A stretch of DNA of 34,810 nucleotides from Sinorhizobium medicae (GTDB lineage Bacteria > Pseudomonadota > Alphaproteobacteria > Rhizobiales > Rhizobiaceae): contig NZ_VITA01000031.1 in assembly GCF_007827695.1 (NCBI RefSeq), positions 1 to 34,810 on the forward strand, written 5' to 3'. The position numbers were made by a program, and so were the translations under genes. The notes under the pieces were generated by a model, which did no database searches, was not told the DNA's origin, and saw only the letters and a list, made by a program, of their open reading frames with translations. Shown here piece after piece: positions 1-8,353 of the stretch. How positions within the stretch are numbered: position 1 is the stretch's first letter; each line of letters starts with the position of its first letter.

Positions 1-24
1 CCAAATCAAAAACAAACGCCAAGC

Positions 25-51
25 AAAAAAGCCCCCATACGGGGGCTTTTT
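25..51. terminator. Bidirectional rho-independent terminator
   Basis: A perfect 6-bp stem (GCCCCC at 31-36, GGGGGC at 41-46) has a four-base loop. An A-run lies on the left and a T-run (47-51) on the right, so it can stop transcription in both directions. The histidine kinase gene ends at 284 on the minus strand, so the hairpin could terminate that operon from about 230 bases downstream. It could equally serve a plus-strand gene outside the window. Confidence 0.85.
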
Positions 52-283
52 GCGCTTCTGATCCATCCTCAATCTCGGTAGTGAGCGCGTCCGAAACGTT
101 CCGGTTGACGTCTCGCGTTCTCAGTCGATCTACGCGGTTCAAAAAGGACGCGACGATCCGTTGCGCAAGGTCAGCGGTTTGGGCTTTATCCCCTCGATCA
201 AACGGACGACCAGGGAAAATAGCGGACGCAGACCGTCAGCGCCAGCGCGCCCTCTCAACCGGGAATCAAAGCTTCAGGACCAT
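52..283. other. No gene recognised between terminator and kinase gene
   Basis: This stretch of about 230 bases lies between the left terminator and the end of the histidine kinase gene. A plus-strand frame is open from about 60 to 307 but has no convincing start or ribosome binding site, and I recognise no protein family in any frame. It may be a long untranslated tail or the remnant of a gene. Confidence 0.4.
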
Positions 284-2788
284 TCATTCCGTGCTTTTCA
301 ACTCGGTTAATCGGGCAAGTGCGGCATGATCCAGGGGTTTGGCGACAGATACAACCCGTCCCGACTGCGCCAGCGCTTCGGGCATGTTCTCGGGCATATG
401 ACCCGAGACGACGGCGATAACCGTATCCGGGCTGTGCCGCAGGGCTTCACCGGCCATCCGCCATCCGGCTATATCATTGCCGAGATGCAGATCGGTCAGG
501 ACGTAATCGAAAGGAGAGGCGTCGCGCAGCAGATTCTCTGCTTCTTCGGCGCTTTTTGCCTCGATCAATTCAGCATCCCCCAGCAAACGACGGGCATGGG
601 CCAGGTCCTGCATATTATCCTCTATAAGCAGAATGCGGCCGGCAGGCTTCATAACCTCGGAGCAATCCGTGGACTGCCATAACGGGATCAGCAACCGCAC
701 CGTGGTTCCATGCCCGTGCTGCGAGTGGATTTTGATGTCGCCACCGGACTGACGGATAAAACCAAAGATCATGGCCAGACCCAGCCCGGTTCCGGTGCCA
801 TCCGGACGCGCCGAGTAAAACGGCTCCATCGCCCTGGCCAAAACCTCGGCCGGCATGCCGCGGCCGTCATCCTGCACTTCGATCGACACCATATCCGAAC
901 CGGAAGGCACGACCCGAACCCATATATTCCCTTCTCCTTCGATTGCTTGGGAAGCATTCAGGCACAGGTTCAAAAGCGTGCTTTCCATCTGGCCCGGGTC
1001 GAGCCGGACAGCGAACTGTTCCGATGCCGGAAAAATATGGAGCGATATCCGATCGTCCAGCGCCAGAGCGATCAGGTCCTCAATACCGGTGACGAGTTCG
1101 TTGAGGTTCATGATCTCCGGGTCGAGCCTCTGGCGGCGGGCAAAGGCCAGCAGCCGCTGGGTAAGGCTGGTGCCCAGATCCAGCGCATTGGCAAGGGTGT
1201 GATGCAAATGAGCCGCCCGCTCCGGCGTCGCGTTTTCCAGCAGATGCAGGTTGGTCGAGACCGTCGACAGGATATTGCCGAAATCATGCGCCACTTCACC
1301 GGCGATCCTGCCCAAGCCCTCGATTCGACGGACGCTTTGCAGATGTTCTTCCAACTGACGGCGCTCGGACACGTCGGACAGAAGGGCAACCGCCCCGCCC
1401 GTACTCAGCGGGCTCTGGCGCAGTTCGACCACAGTGCCGGAGGGGTGATGCAGGTCAGCGAAACCCTCTGACCGGTCCCACCGCGTCCAGTTACCCGCCT
1501 CAAGCAGCTGCGCCAAGGATGTTCTGGTGCGGACGGTTGTTGCTCTCAGGGACAGAAGTTTCGGCAACCGGTTGTTATGCGCGATGATTTTTTCATCGTT
1601 GGACAGAATCGCCAGCCCGTCCGACATGTCGTTATACAGATTTTCGAATAACGCGTTTTTCTGCGCTAGCTGCCGGTTCGACCTGTCCAGCCGCAACGTA
1701 TTGGCGCGAAAGGCCCGAAAAGCGTGAAACAACTTGCCAATCTCGTACCCGGCATGTTCACCACGCGGAAGCCTGATCGAGCGATCCCCGACCGCCAGCC
1801 GCATCATGGCATCGGAAATGGCCCGCAGATTCGCGGTAACGTGACCCGAGACGAAGGCTGCCGCCATGACGGCCATTAAAATCGACAGGACGACGGCGAT
1901 CACGATTATGCCGCTGGCGAAGGCGATGGCCGAAATGGTTCGCTCACGTTCGGTGATTATATTGGCCTGCGCTGTCGCTGTAATCTCGGCTGCATGATTG
2001 TTGATAACTTCGGTGCTGTGCCGAATGCGGTTCATGGCTGCCTCGGCGCGAATGCGCCGGCCTATTTCCGCCCGGCGCAATTCAAACAGGCCGTCCCTGC
2101 CCGACGCGATCTCCTGCAATTTCAACAGTTGAGATTGTATCAGCGGCTTTTCGTCTTCCTCGAGCTCGACGATCAGCGCACGATAGTTCCGATGAAACTC
2201 ACCGATACCGATCAGATTTTCCGAGCGGCCCGCGCCCAAAAGCACCGCGGAAATACGCTGCATTGTCAGCCATTGCTCACGCTGACCCAAAGGTTTTTGC
2301 TTCTCGCGGGCCAGCGCCGCGAAACGCCGCTCTTCTATCGCAAGCACGGCATTCAGCCGCAAGATGCGGTCGGTCAGCTCGATACGGTGCAGAGATAGCG
2401 TGGTCAGTTCGTCGATACTGCCGCCCATCTCGGTCAGCAGCTTGTCAAACAACGCGTTCTGGCCGTCCAGATGACGTCTTATATCCGCAAGCAGGGTTTT
2501 TGAGATGCCTGCCTCCACCTGCAGGCGAAACGGGCTTTCTATTGTCAGCAGAAAGGGCGCACGGGCAGCCACAGCCGTAGCCTTTCGCGAAAGGGTTAGC
2601 GCATCATCGACTCTGGCAAGGCTTTGGTCATGCAGACGGTCAAGTCGCGTGGAAGTCTGCCGGAGCGTCGCCCAGCTTGCGCCGCCGACAACCAGCGTGG
2701 CAAGTGCCAGTGCCGCCAATGCCAGCCACAGCCGCAACCGCACTGAAACGTGGGATCCAAGCCGGTTCGGGACCCGCAACGCTGTCAT
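284..2788 (-). CDS. Hybrid sensor histidine kinase with C-terminal receiver
   Basis: This is an inner-membrane sensor kinase of 834 residues. Membrane segments lie at about 18-40 and 286-313 and bracket a mostly helical periplasmic sensor region. HAMP-like and PAS-like regions follow (about 313-365 and 375-475). The kinase core has an H-box with His501 (motif AHDFGN), an N-box around Asn611, G1 DDGRGM (640-645) and G2 GTGLGLAM (666-673). A receiver domain covers about 717-830, with acidic residues Glu723/Asp724, phospho-acceptor Asp766 and Lys817. Its start overlaps the stop of the response regulator gene (ATGA), so the two are translationally coupled. I infer that it senses the substrate of, or a cue for, the divergent ABC importer, as kinases paired with Afu/Pgt-type importers do. 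No HPt domain is visible, so the role of the receiver is unclear. Confidence 0.9.
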   Translation of the reverse strand: MTALRVPNRLGSHVSVRLRLWLALAALALATLVVGGASWATLRQTSTRLDRLHDQSLARVDDALTLSRKATAVAARAPFLLTIESPFRLQVEAGISKTLLADIRRHLDGQNALFDKLLTEMGGSIDELTTLSLHRIELTDRILRLNAVLAIEERRFAALAREKQKPLGQREQWLTMQRISAVLLGAGRSENLIGIGEFHRNYRALIVELEEDEKPLIQSQLLKLQEIASGRDGLFELRRAEIGRRIRAEAAMNRIRHSTEVINNHAAEITATAQANIITERERTISAIAFASGIIVIAVVLSILMAVMAAAFVSGHVTANLRAISDAMMRLAVGDRSIRLPRGEHAGYEIGKLFHAFRAFRANTLRLDRSNRQLAQKNALFENLYNDMSDGLAILSNDEKIIAHNNRLPKLLSLRATTVRTRTSLAQLLEAGNWTRWDRSEGFADLHHPSGTVVELRQSPLSTGGAVALLSDVSERRQLEEHLQSVRRIEGLGRIAGEVAHDFGNILSTVSTNLHLLENATPERAAHLHHTLANALDLGTSLTQRLLAFARRQRLDPEIMNLNELVTGIEDLIALALDDRISLHIFPASEQFAVRLDPGQMESTLLNLCLNASQAIEGEGNIWVRVVPSGSDMVSIEVQDDGRGMPAEVLARAMEPFYSARPDGTGTGLGLAMIFGFIRQSGGDIKIHSQHGHGTTVRLLIPLWQSTDCSEVMKPAGRILLIEDNMQDLAHARRLLGDAELIEAKSAEEAENLLRDASPFDYVLTDLHLGNDIAGWRMAGEALRHSPDTVIAVVSGHMPENMPEALAQSGRVVSVAKPLDHAALARLTELKSTE

Positions 2789-3510
2789 GATGTCTCAACG
2801 AAGATATAGCCTTGTCCGCGCCGGGTCTGCAAATGGACGGGCTTGGAGGGCACCTGCTCGATCTTGCGCCGCAACCGCAGGATCAGCACGTCTATGGTGC
2901 GGTCCATGTAAAACGACAGGTCGTTTCCTAGTTCCGCCATCAATTCGGCACGCGGTATCACCCGGTCTGGATGGTGTAGGAAATATTCCAGCAACCGGTA
3001 TTCGGCGTTGGTCAGAGAAATTTCGGTCCCATCCGGACCGATCAGTTCGCGCCGGTTCAGATTCAGCTTGAACCTGCCAAAATGTTTACTCTGTCTGGCG
3101 CTGCGGTCCGGCGTTGCCAACGCGGGGTGACCCGAGCGGCGCAATATGGCGCGCAGCCGGGCCAGAAGCTCGCGCGGGTTAAAGGGTTTCATGATGAAAT
3201 CATCGGCGCTCGATTCCAAGCCGATGATCCTGTCGGTTTCGTCGCCTTGCCCGGTCAGCATGACAATCGGTATGCGATGATGCTCACGGATACGGATAGA
3301 CAGCGCAAGGCCGCTTTCCCCGTTGAGACGCAGATCGACCAAAGCAAGGTCAATCGGATGTTTTTCAGCAAGGGTGAAAAATTCGACGCTGCCTTGTGCC
3401 GTCAGAGAAGAAAAACCATTCGCTTCAAGCAGAGTTGCCAGAGAACCGCGAAGATTCGGGTCGTCGTCGACGATTACGATCACGGGCCGAGTCACTTCTG
3501 CAGACGGCAT
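2785..3510 (-). CDS. OmpR-family response regulator
   Basis: This is a 241-residue DNA-binding response regulator. The receiver occupies about residues 9-122, with acidic Asp15-17, phospho-acceptor Asp59, Thr86 and Lys108 (motif KPF). A linker is followed by a winged-helix Trans_reg_C domain at about 143-238, ending in a typical RRGQGYIF wing. I chose the ATG at 3510 (protein starting MPSAEV) because the receiver begins only a few residues later. An open frame extends upstream to 3711 but carries no family sequence. The gene is first in a two-gene operon with the kinase, overlapping it by 4 bases, and diverges from the ABC importer. The intergenic region carries GTTAACA direct repeats that could be its binding sites, so it probably controls the importer genes. 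The substrate is unknown. Confidence 0.9.
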   Translation of the reverse strand: MPSAEVTRPVIVIVDDDPNLRGSLATLLEANGFSSLTAQGSVEFFTLAEKHPIDLALVDLRLNGESGLALSIRIREHHRIPIVMLTGQGDETDRIIGLESSADDFIMKPFNPRELLARLRAILRRSGHPALATPDRSARQSKHFGRFKLNLNRRELIGPDGTEISLTNAEYRLLEYFLHHPDRVIPRAELMAELGNDLSFYMDRTIDVLILRLRRKIEQVPSKPVHLQTRRGQGYIFVETS

Positions 3511-3618
3511 GCGAGCACTCCCATAAGTAAGATCTACGAGGGACGAAACATACTTCCACCTAACGATCCAATTATGAAGTAGAATAAGGTGTAAATTATT
3601 AGAGCATGCGGCAGAAAA

Positions 3619-3665
3619 TGTAACAATGTTAACAGAAATATTTATCTTCAGTAATGTTGTTAACA
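3619..3665. promoter_or_regulatory. Candidate response-regulator binding repeats
   Basis: The AT-rich divergent region between the regulator and the binding-protein gene contains GTTAACA twice in the same orientation (3628-3634 and 3659-3665). Their starts are 31 bp apart, close to three helical turns. A related TGTAACA lies at 3619-3625. Tandem, in-phase repeats upstream of a regulated promoter are typical of OmpR-family targets. Assigning them to the adjacent regulator is inference. Confidence 0.5.
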
Positions 3666-3691
3666 GGCAATTTCTGGCGTGCTTGGCTGGC

Positions 3692-3714
3692 GGGTGCCAC
3701 CCTGTTGGCAACCC
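3692..3714 (+). other. Leader hairpin upstream of binding-protein gene
   Basis: GGGTGCCA (3692-3699) can pair with TGGCAACCC (3706-3714) with one bulged base. If transcription starts upstream, this forms a stem-loop in the 5' leader about 50 bases before the ATG at 3766. The function is unknown; it may stabilise the mRNA. Confidence 0.3.
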
Positions 3715-3765
3715 TTGGATGTTAAATGGTGGCAGGTGGCGTCCGGGGATTTAAGGGAGGATTAC

Positions 3766-4797
3766 ATGAAAACAGCAATGTCAGCCAGCATGGTCGCATT
3801 TGGCGTAGCGCTCAGTGCATCGACAGGTCTCGCCGAAGAGTTGAACGTGGTCTGCTCGAACGAGCAGGCATGGTGTGACCTCATGGCCCAGAATTTCGAG
3901 ATCGAAACGGGTATCGATGTCGCCATAGTGCGCAAAAGCACCGGCGAGGTCCTGGCGCAGCTTCGCGCTGAAAAAGGGAATCCGAAGGTCGATGTCTGGT
4001 GGGGCGGTACGGGCGATCCGCATATCATCGCTGCCAATGAGGGACTGACCACCGCAAGTGGTGTCGATCTGTCCGGCACTGTGGGTTGGGCACAGAATAT
4101 GGCCGAGATGACCAAAGGCCGGACAGTCGGGGTCCATGTCGGGTTGCTGGGAATGATCTATAATACGGAGCTTCTTGCCGAGAAGGGCCTAACAGCCCCC
4201 GCCTGCTGGCGCGATCTTGCCAAGCCCGAATACAAGGGAGAAATCCAGGTTGCCAACCCCAATTCTTCGGGAACCGCCTATACCGAGTTGGCGACATTGG
4301 TTCAGCTTTTCGGAGAAGAGGAAGGCTTTCAGCTGCTTGCGGATATCGGCCGTAATGTGAACCAGTACACCAAGTCCGGTTCTGCTCCCAGCAAGGCGAC
4401 CGCACGTGGCGAGACGACCATCGGCATAGGCTTTATTCATGACATGGTCAGCCTGAAGAAAGCCGGCTTCCCGGTTACCATTGTTTCTCCTTGCGAGGGA
4501 ACCGGATACGAACTTGGCGCCGTAAGCATCGTCGATGGTGCGAATAACCTCGAAGCGGCGAAGAGGTGGGTTGAATACGTCATATCTGCCGAAGCGCAAG
4601 ACGCAGCGCTTCAAGTCGGCATTTATACCATCCCGTCTAACCCCAATGCTAAAACGGATCCTGATGCACCGGATATGAATTCGGTCAAGCTGATTGATTA
4701 TGACTTCATGACTTATGGCGCTACCAAAACGCGCACGCGCCTGTTGGATCGCTGGACCGCCGAAGTCAAGAACGCCGGCGGAGCAATCGAAGAGTAA
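3766..4797 (+). CDS. Afu/Fbp-type ABC transporter substrate-binding protein
   Basis: This is a periplasmic binding protein of 343 residues. A signal peptide covers residues 1 to about 22, with likely cleavage after TGLA. The mature protein begins EELNVVCSNEQAWC and carries the family signature around VDVWWGGTGDPH, typical of the ferric-iron/hexose-phosphate/phosphoglycerate group (AfuA, FbpA). The start at 3766 is supported by a strong ribosome binding site (AAGGGAGG at 3753-3760) and by the signal peptide; the frame is open further upstream without support. It is first in an operon with the fused permease and the ATPase, and the two-component pair diverges from it. The C-terminal Tyr-Tyr pair that binds iron in FbpA is not evident, so a phosphorylated organic ligand is at least as likely as iron. 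Confidence 0.85.
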   Translation: MKTAMSASMVAFGVALSASTGLAEELNVVCSNEQAWCDLMAQNFEIETGIDVAIVRKSTGEVLAQLRAEKGNPKVDVWWGGTGDPHIIAANEGLTTASGVDLSGTVGWAQNMAEMTKGRTVGVHVGLLGMIYNTELLAEKGLTAPACWRDLAKPEYKGEIQVANPNSSGTAYTELATLVQLFGEEEGFQLLADIGRNVNQYTKSGSAPSKATARGETTIGIGFIHDMVSLKKAGFPVTIVSPCEGTGYELGAVSIVDGANNLEAAKRWVEYVISAEAQDAALQVGIYTIPSNPNAKTDPDAPDMNSVKLIDYDFMTYGATKTRTRLLDRWTAEVKNAGGAIEE

Positions 4798-4804
4798 TCT
4801 CAGC

Positions 4805-4830
4805 GTCCCGGACCATCGGTGCGGGACTTT
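4805..4830 (+). terminator. Intercistronic hairpin after binding-protein gene
   Basis: GTCCCG (4805-4810) and CGGGAC (4822-4827) form a 6-bp stem followed by TTT, just after the binding-protein stop codon. Such weak terminators or RNA-stabilising hairpins are common between binding-protein and permease genes, where they let the binding protein be made in excess. Confidence 0.55.
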
Positions 4831-4851
4831 CAGCAACAGGAAATCACGACA

Positions 4852-7005
4852 ATGACGCGCACCGCAGCCATATGGCTTTTCGTGGGGCTGGCAGGCTATG
4901 TCTTCTTACCCTGGTATATGACACCCCACGGTTTCTGGAGTTTCGGATGGGTGATCGATCCGCAAGGTGGCGGAGAATCGGGGCTGTATCATCTGCTCTC
5001 CGGCCGGTTTTGGCTGGTAGGCCCGCTGCTGGGAATTCTGGCCGGGTTTGCCGTACTTGGCATAATTAAACCGCCGATCGCCAGGTCGCGCGGCTTCATC
5101 ATAACCGCAACCGCCGGACTGGCCCTGATGATCGCGCAGGGGCTGCTGATCAAAAATGCAGGGCGGGCAGCGGCGGAAGTCAGCCTCTGGCAACCCGGCA
5201 TGGGTGCGGGGGCCTTCGTGGTTGCCCTATCACTGCTATTCGTTCTGACATCGGGGATCTCCGGCCTTGGAAAGGGCAGAGGCGACGCGTTCATCACCAG
5301 CCTGATCGGCCTGATCGTGGCACTGGTCGCAGTTTTCGTCTTTTACCCGATGAGCTTCATCCTCGTGCAGGCCTTTGCGCTGAAAGGCGGGCAGGGTTAC
5401 GGTATTTCAGAGTTCTTGCCGCGCTTCTTCGACGATACGGTATGGTCACTGGCCTGCCTCATGGGCTCGGGATATTGCGGGGCGGCGGTGAATTCCCTCG
5501 TGCTTGGCCTGTCGACCGCATTGGGAACGACCGTCATGGGGCTGGCCTTCGCGCTGGTCTTTACCCGTACAGCATTCCCGGCAAAGCCGTTTCTGCGCAT
5601 CCTCAGCATCCTGCCGATCATCACACCGCCTTTCGTGATCGGACTTGTCCTGATCCTGCTATTCGGGCGCTCCGGCACCATCACCGTGTATCTCTCCGAT
5701 TTTCTCGGTACCGAGAAAACCCGCTGGCTTTACGGGTTCTGGGGGGTATGGCTTGCGCAGATGCTGTCCTTCACCCCGATCGCGTTTCTGGTTCTGATCG
5801 GCGTCGTCGAGGGCGTCAGTCCCTCGATCGAGGAAGCCAGCCAGACATTGGACGCGACCGCCTGGCAGACATTTCACCGGGTTTCACTGCCGCTGATGCG
5901 CCCGGGGCTGGCGAATGCCTTCCTGCTGGGCTTTATCGAAAGCGTCGCCGACTTCGGCAATCCGCTGGTCCTCGGCGGCAATTTCAACGTGCTTTCAACC
6001 GAGATTTATTACGCCATCGTCGGCACGGTCGCCGATCCGGCCAAGGCGGGGATCCTGTCGATTACGCTTCTCAGCATGACTCTTGTCGCATTTCTGGCAC
6101 AGCGGAAATGGCTGGGCAAAAAGAACTATGCGACGGTTACAGGAAAGGCCGATAACGGCCAGAACGCCGCGCTGAACCCCGGCATGAAATGGGCCTGCTA
6201 TGCGTTGGCCCTGCCATGGGCGGCCTTTACGCTGGTGTTGTACGGCCTGATCCTGCTTGGCAGCTTTGTCAAGCTGTGGGGCTATGACCACACGCTGACA
6301 CTGGAGCATTACACGCGCGCTTTCGGTATGGTGTTCCGCAACGGCGTGCACTTCGTCGGCTCGGCATGGGACAGCTATTTCACGACGCTGACCATTGCCG
6401 CGATTTCCGCCCCGTTAACTGCGTTGGTCGGGCTACTGACCGCCTATTTGCTGGTGCGCCAGAAATTCGCGGGTAAGGATGCTTTCGAATTCTCGACAAT
6501 GCTGTCATTCGCCATTCCCGGAACGGTGATCGGCGTGGCCTATGTTATGGCCTTCAACTTCCCACCCATTGAACTGACCGGAACGGCGATCATCCTGATC
6601 CTGGTATTCGTGTTCCGCAACATGCCGGTGGGATTGCGGGGGGGCATCGCGGCGATGAGCCAGCTCGACAAGAGCCTCGATGAGGCCTCGATCATGCTGG
6701 GCGCAAACAGCGCAACGACCCTGCGCCGTGTGATCCTGCCGCTTCTTGGCCCGGCGATCCTTGCCGCGATCACCTATAGCTTCGTGCGGGCGATTACTTC
6801 AGTCTCGGCCGTCATCTTCCTGGTTTCGGCGCGTCACAACATGGCGACGGCCTTTATCGTCGGTCGTGTCGAGAACAACGAATACGGCATCGCCATTGCG
6901 TATTCGGCGGTCCTCATCGTCACGATGCTGGTTGCCATCCTGTTACTGCAAGCGCTGATCGGTCGCCGCACGCTGCGTCGTACCGATCGTGTCCAGACCG
7001 CATGA
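4852..7005 (+). CDS. ABC importer permease, two fused permease domains
   Basis: This inner-membrane protein of 717 residues contains two binding-protein-dependent transport domains in one chain, the usual arrangement for AfuB/SfuB-type permeases. An extra N-terminal hydrophobic region with four or so membrane segments (residues about 5-135) precedes the first domain. Two EAA-type coupling loops are visible, near residue 327 (EASQTLDATAW) and near residue 611 (EASIMLGANSA). Each is followed by the LPL-PG/GP pattern that contacts the ATPase. The ATG at 4852 was chosen because AGGAAA lies 8 bases upstream; a start at 4819 would place extra residues inside the intergenic hairpin. The ATPase gene starts 16 bases after its stop. 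Confidence 0.88.
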   Translation: MTRTAAIWLFVGLAGYVFLPWYMTPHGFWSFGWVIDPQGGGESGLYHLLSGRFWLVGPLLGILAGFAVLGIIKPPIARSRGFIITATAGLALMIAQGLLIKNAGRAAAEVSLWQPGMGAGAFVVALSLLFVLTSGISGLGKGRGDAFITSLIGLIVALVAVFVFYPMSFILVQAFALKGGQGYGISEFLPRFFDDTVWSLACLMGSGYCGAAVNSLVLGLSTALGTTVMGLAFALVFTRTAFPAKPFLRILSILPIITPPFVIGLVLILLFGRSGTITVYLSDFLGTEKTRWLYGFWGVWLAQMLSFTPIAFLVLIGVVEGVSPSIEEASQTLDATAWQTFHRVSLPLMRPGLANAFLLGFIESVADFGNPLVLGGNFNVLSTEIYYAIVGTVADPAKAGILSITLLSMTLVAFLAQRKWLGKKNYATVTGKADNGQNAALNPGMKWACYALALPWAAFTLVLYGLILLGSFVKLWGYDHTLTLEHYTRAFGMVFRNGVHFVGSAWDSYFTTLTIAAISAPLTALVGLLTAYLLVRQKFAGKDAFEFSTMLSFAIPGTVIGVAYVMAFNFPPIELTGTAIILILVFVFRNMPVGLRGGIAAMSQLDKSLDEASIMLGANSATTLRRVILPLLGPAILAAITYSFVRAITSVSAVIFLVSARHNMATAFIVGRVENNEYGIAIAYSAVLIVTMLVAILLLQALIGRRTLRRTDRVQTA

Positions 7006-7021
7006 TTTCGAGGGAAACGAA

Positions 7022-8074
7022 ATGACCAAAGGTTCAGTCAAATTTGAGAATGTCACCAAAAGCTATGGCGAATTCGTTGCGCTGAAACCGCTCAGTATCG
7101 ACATCGCACCTGGGACTCTCTGCACGCTACTTGGCCCTTCGGGTTGCGGCAAGACGACCACGCTGCGCCTGATCGCGGGGCTGGAAAGCGCGACTGCGGG
7201 CAGGATTTTGATCGGCGGACAGGATGTGACGCATCTGTCGGCAACCTACCGGCCCGTGTCGATGGTGTTCCAGTCCTACGCACTGTTTCCGCACATGACG
7301 GTGCTGGAAAACGTCGCCTATGGACTAAGTGTCAAGCGCGTCCCGAAAGCAGAGGCGAAGGATCGCGCGGAAACCGGACTGGAACTGGTCGGGCTTTCCG
7401 GGTTCGGATCCCGCCTTCCCTCCGAACTTTCGGGGGGGCAACAGCAACGCGTGGCCGTGGCCCGTGCGATCGTTCTGGAGCCGGAGGTTTTGCTTCTGGA
7501 CGAGCCGCTGTCCAATCTGGATGCCAAGCTGCGCCGGCATGTCCGTGAGGAAATCCGCCAGATTCAGCAACGCCTGGAACTGACCGCGGTCTATGTGACC
7601 CATGATCAGGAAGAGGCGATGGCGGTATCCGACCGGATCATCGTGATGAAAAACGCGGAGATCGCGCAGGAAGGCACGCCACACGACCTGTATGAGCGCC
7701 CGGCTTCGGCCTTTATCGCCGATTTCATCGGCGACGCCAATTTGCTGGATACCGAGGTCATCGCTACAGGCGACGAGACCCGGATACGCCTGCTGGGTCA
7801 GGAACTGACATTGCCTCTGACGGCGAAGCATACAGGTGCGGCAAAGCTGGTACTGAGGCCGCATCAGGTGCGGATCGGAAGCGAAACCCTCCCCGGAAGC
7901 CTTCCGGCTGAGGTGACCTATGCCGCCTATCTCGGCAACCAGATCCAATATACGCTCAAAAGCGAAGCCGGCGAGATCTTTGCCGTGGCGCCGCCTGTCG
8001 CGCAGCCCTTTCGGCAAGGCGACAATGTTCATTTCAGCTGGGCGGACAACGCACCCCGTATCGTCATGACATAG
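7022..8074 (+). CDS. ABC importer ATPase, Fbp/Pot family
   Basis: This cytoplasmic ATPase of 350 residues powers the importer. Walker A is GPSGCGKTT (38-46), the Q-loop glutamine is Gln84, the signature is LSGGQQQR (136-143), Walker B is VLLLDE (156-161) and the switch histidine is His194. The C-terminal part (about 240-350) is a TOBE-type regulatory domain, including LRPHQVRIG. The length is normal for the family. The ATG at 7022 has a GAGGGAAA ribosome binding site just upstream, and the preceding in-frame ATG at 6989 overlaps the permease gene. It is the last gene of the importer operon. Confidence 0.9.
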   Translation: MTKGSVKFENVTKSYGEFVALKPLSIDIAPGTLCTLLGPSGCGKTTTLRLIAGLESATAGRILIGGQDVTHLSATYRPVSMVFQSYALFPHMTVLENVAYGLSVKRVPKAEAKDRAETGLELVGLSGFGSRLPSELSGGQQQRVAVARAIVLEPEVLLLDEPLSNLDAKLRRHVREEIRQIQQRLELTAVYVTHDQEEAMAVSDRIIVMKNAEIAQEGTPHDLYERPASAFIADFIGDANLLDTEVIATGDETRIRLLGQELTLPLTAKHTGAAKLVLRPHQVRIGSETLPGSLPAEVTYAAYLGNQIQYTLKSEAGEIFAVAPPVAQPFRQGDNVHFSWADNAPRIVMT

Positions 8075-8170
8075 TGCAGCGCGACGGGTGGATCATTGGC
8101 TGAGGAGGGGCAGCATTTCTGCCGGTTCTGCGCATTGCGACGTCTGGTGCGGAACGGGCGCACAGCTGCC

Positions 8171-8204
8171 GCGCGCAACAGGTCTTGCATGAAGCCTGTC
8201 GCGC
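8171..8204. other. Inverted repeat downstream of ATPase gene
   Basis: GCGCG (8171-8175) plus ACAGG (8178-8182) can pair with CCTGT (8195-8199) plus CGCGC (8200-8204), with a small bulge. It lies about 100 bases after the importer operon and has no T-tract. It could slow transcription or protect the mRNA end. Confidence 0.25.
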
Positions 8205-8244
8205 GTGTTCCCGCAACCAAATGACACAACGATAAACGTCAAGC

Positions 8245-8266
8245 AAAAAGCCTCCGGAACGGGGCT
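8245..8266 (-). terminator. Terminator after the soxBDAG operon
   Basis: Read on the minus strand, a 6-bp stem (8261-8266 with 8249-8254, including one G-U pair) is followed by CTTTTTGC. It is the first terminator-like structure after soxG and probably ends the minus-strand sox operon. Its surroundings resemble the terminator region at 1-51. Confidence 0.55.
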
Positions 8267-8353
8267 CCGAAGATTGAAACGGCCGATGACCAAGGCGTTC
8301 AGGCCGGAAAGGTCGCGCGTCGCCATGTTTGCTCCTCGGACGGGCGTAAGGAT

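Larger units (their letters stand above)
8093..8326 (-). pseudogene. Short ORF after soxG, possible truncated gene
   Basis: Reading on from soxG, a well-formed ribosome binding site (GAGGAG, about 7 bases before the ATG at 8326) opens a 77-codon frame that begins MATRDLSGLNALVIGR. After about 18 codons the frame runs straight through the terminator hairpin at 8245-8266, and the rest has no protein-like character. I read it as the first codons of a gene that once followed soxG, cut off by a rearrangement near 8270. FolD often sits near sox genes, but this N-terminus is too short to identify. A real small protein cannot be excluded. Confidence 0.4.

Noticed and set aside
81..329. 82-codon plus-strand frame at the left edge
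   Set aside because: No ribosome binding site, Arg/Ser-rich shadow composition, and it overlaps the end of the kinase gene on the other strand.
3766..8074. Firm assignment of the Afu-type importer to ferric iron
   Set aside because: The iron-binding Tyr pair is not evident, and AfuA relatives also bind hexose phosphates or phosphoglycerate. No substrate can be read from the sequence.
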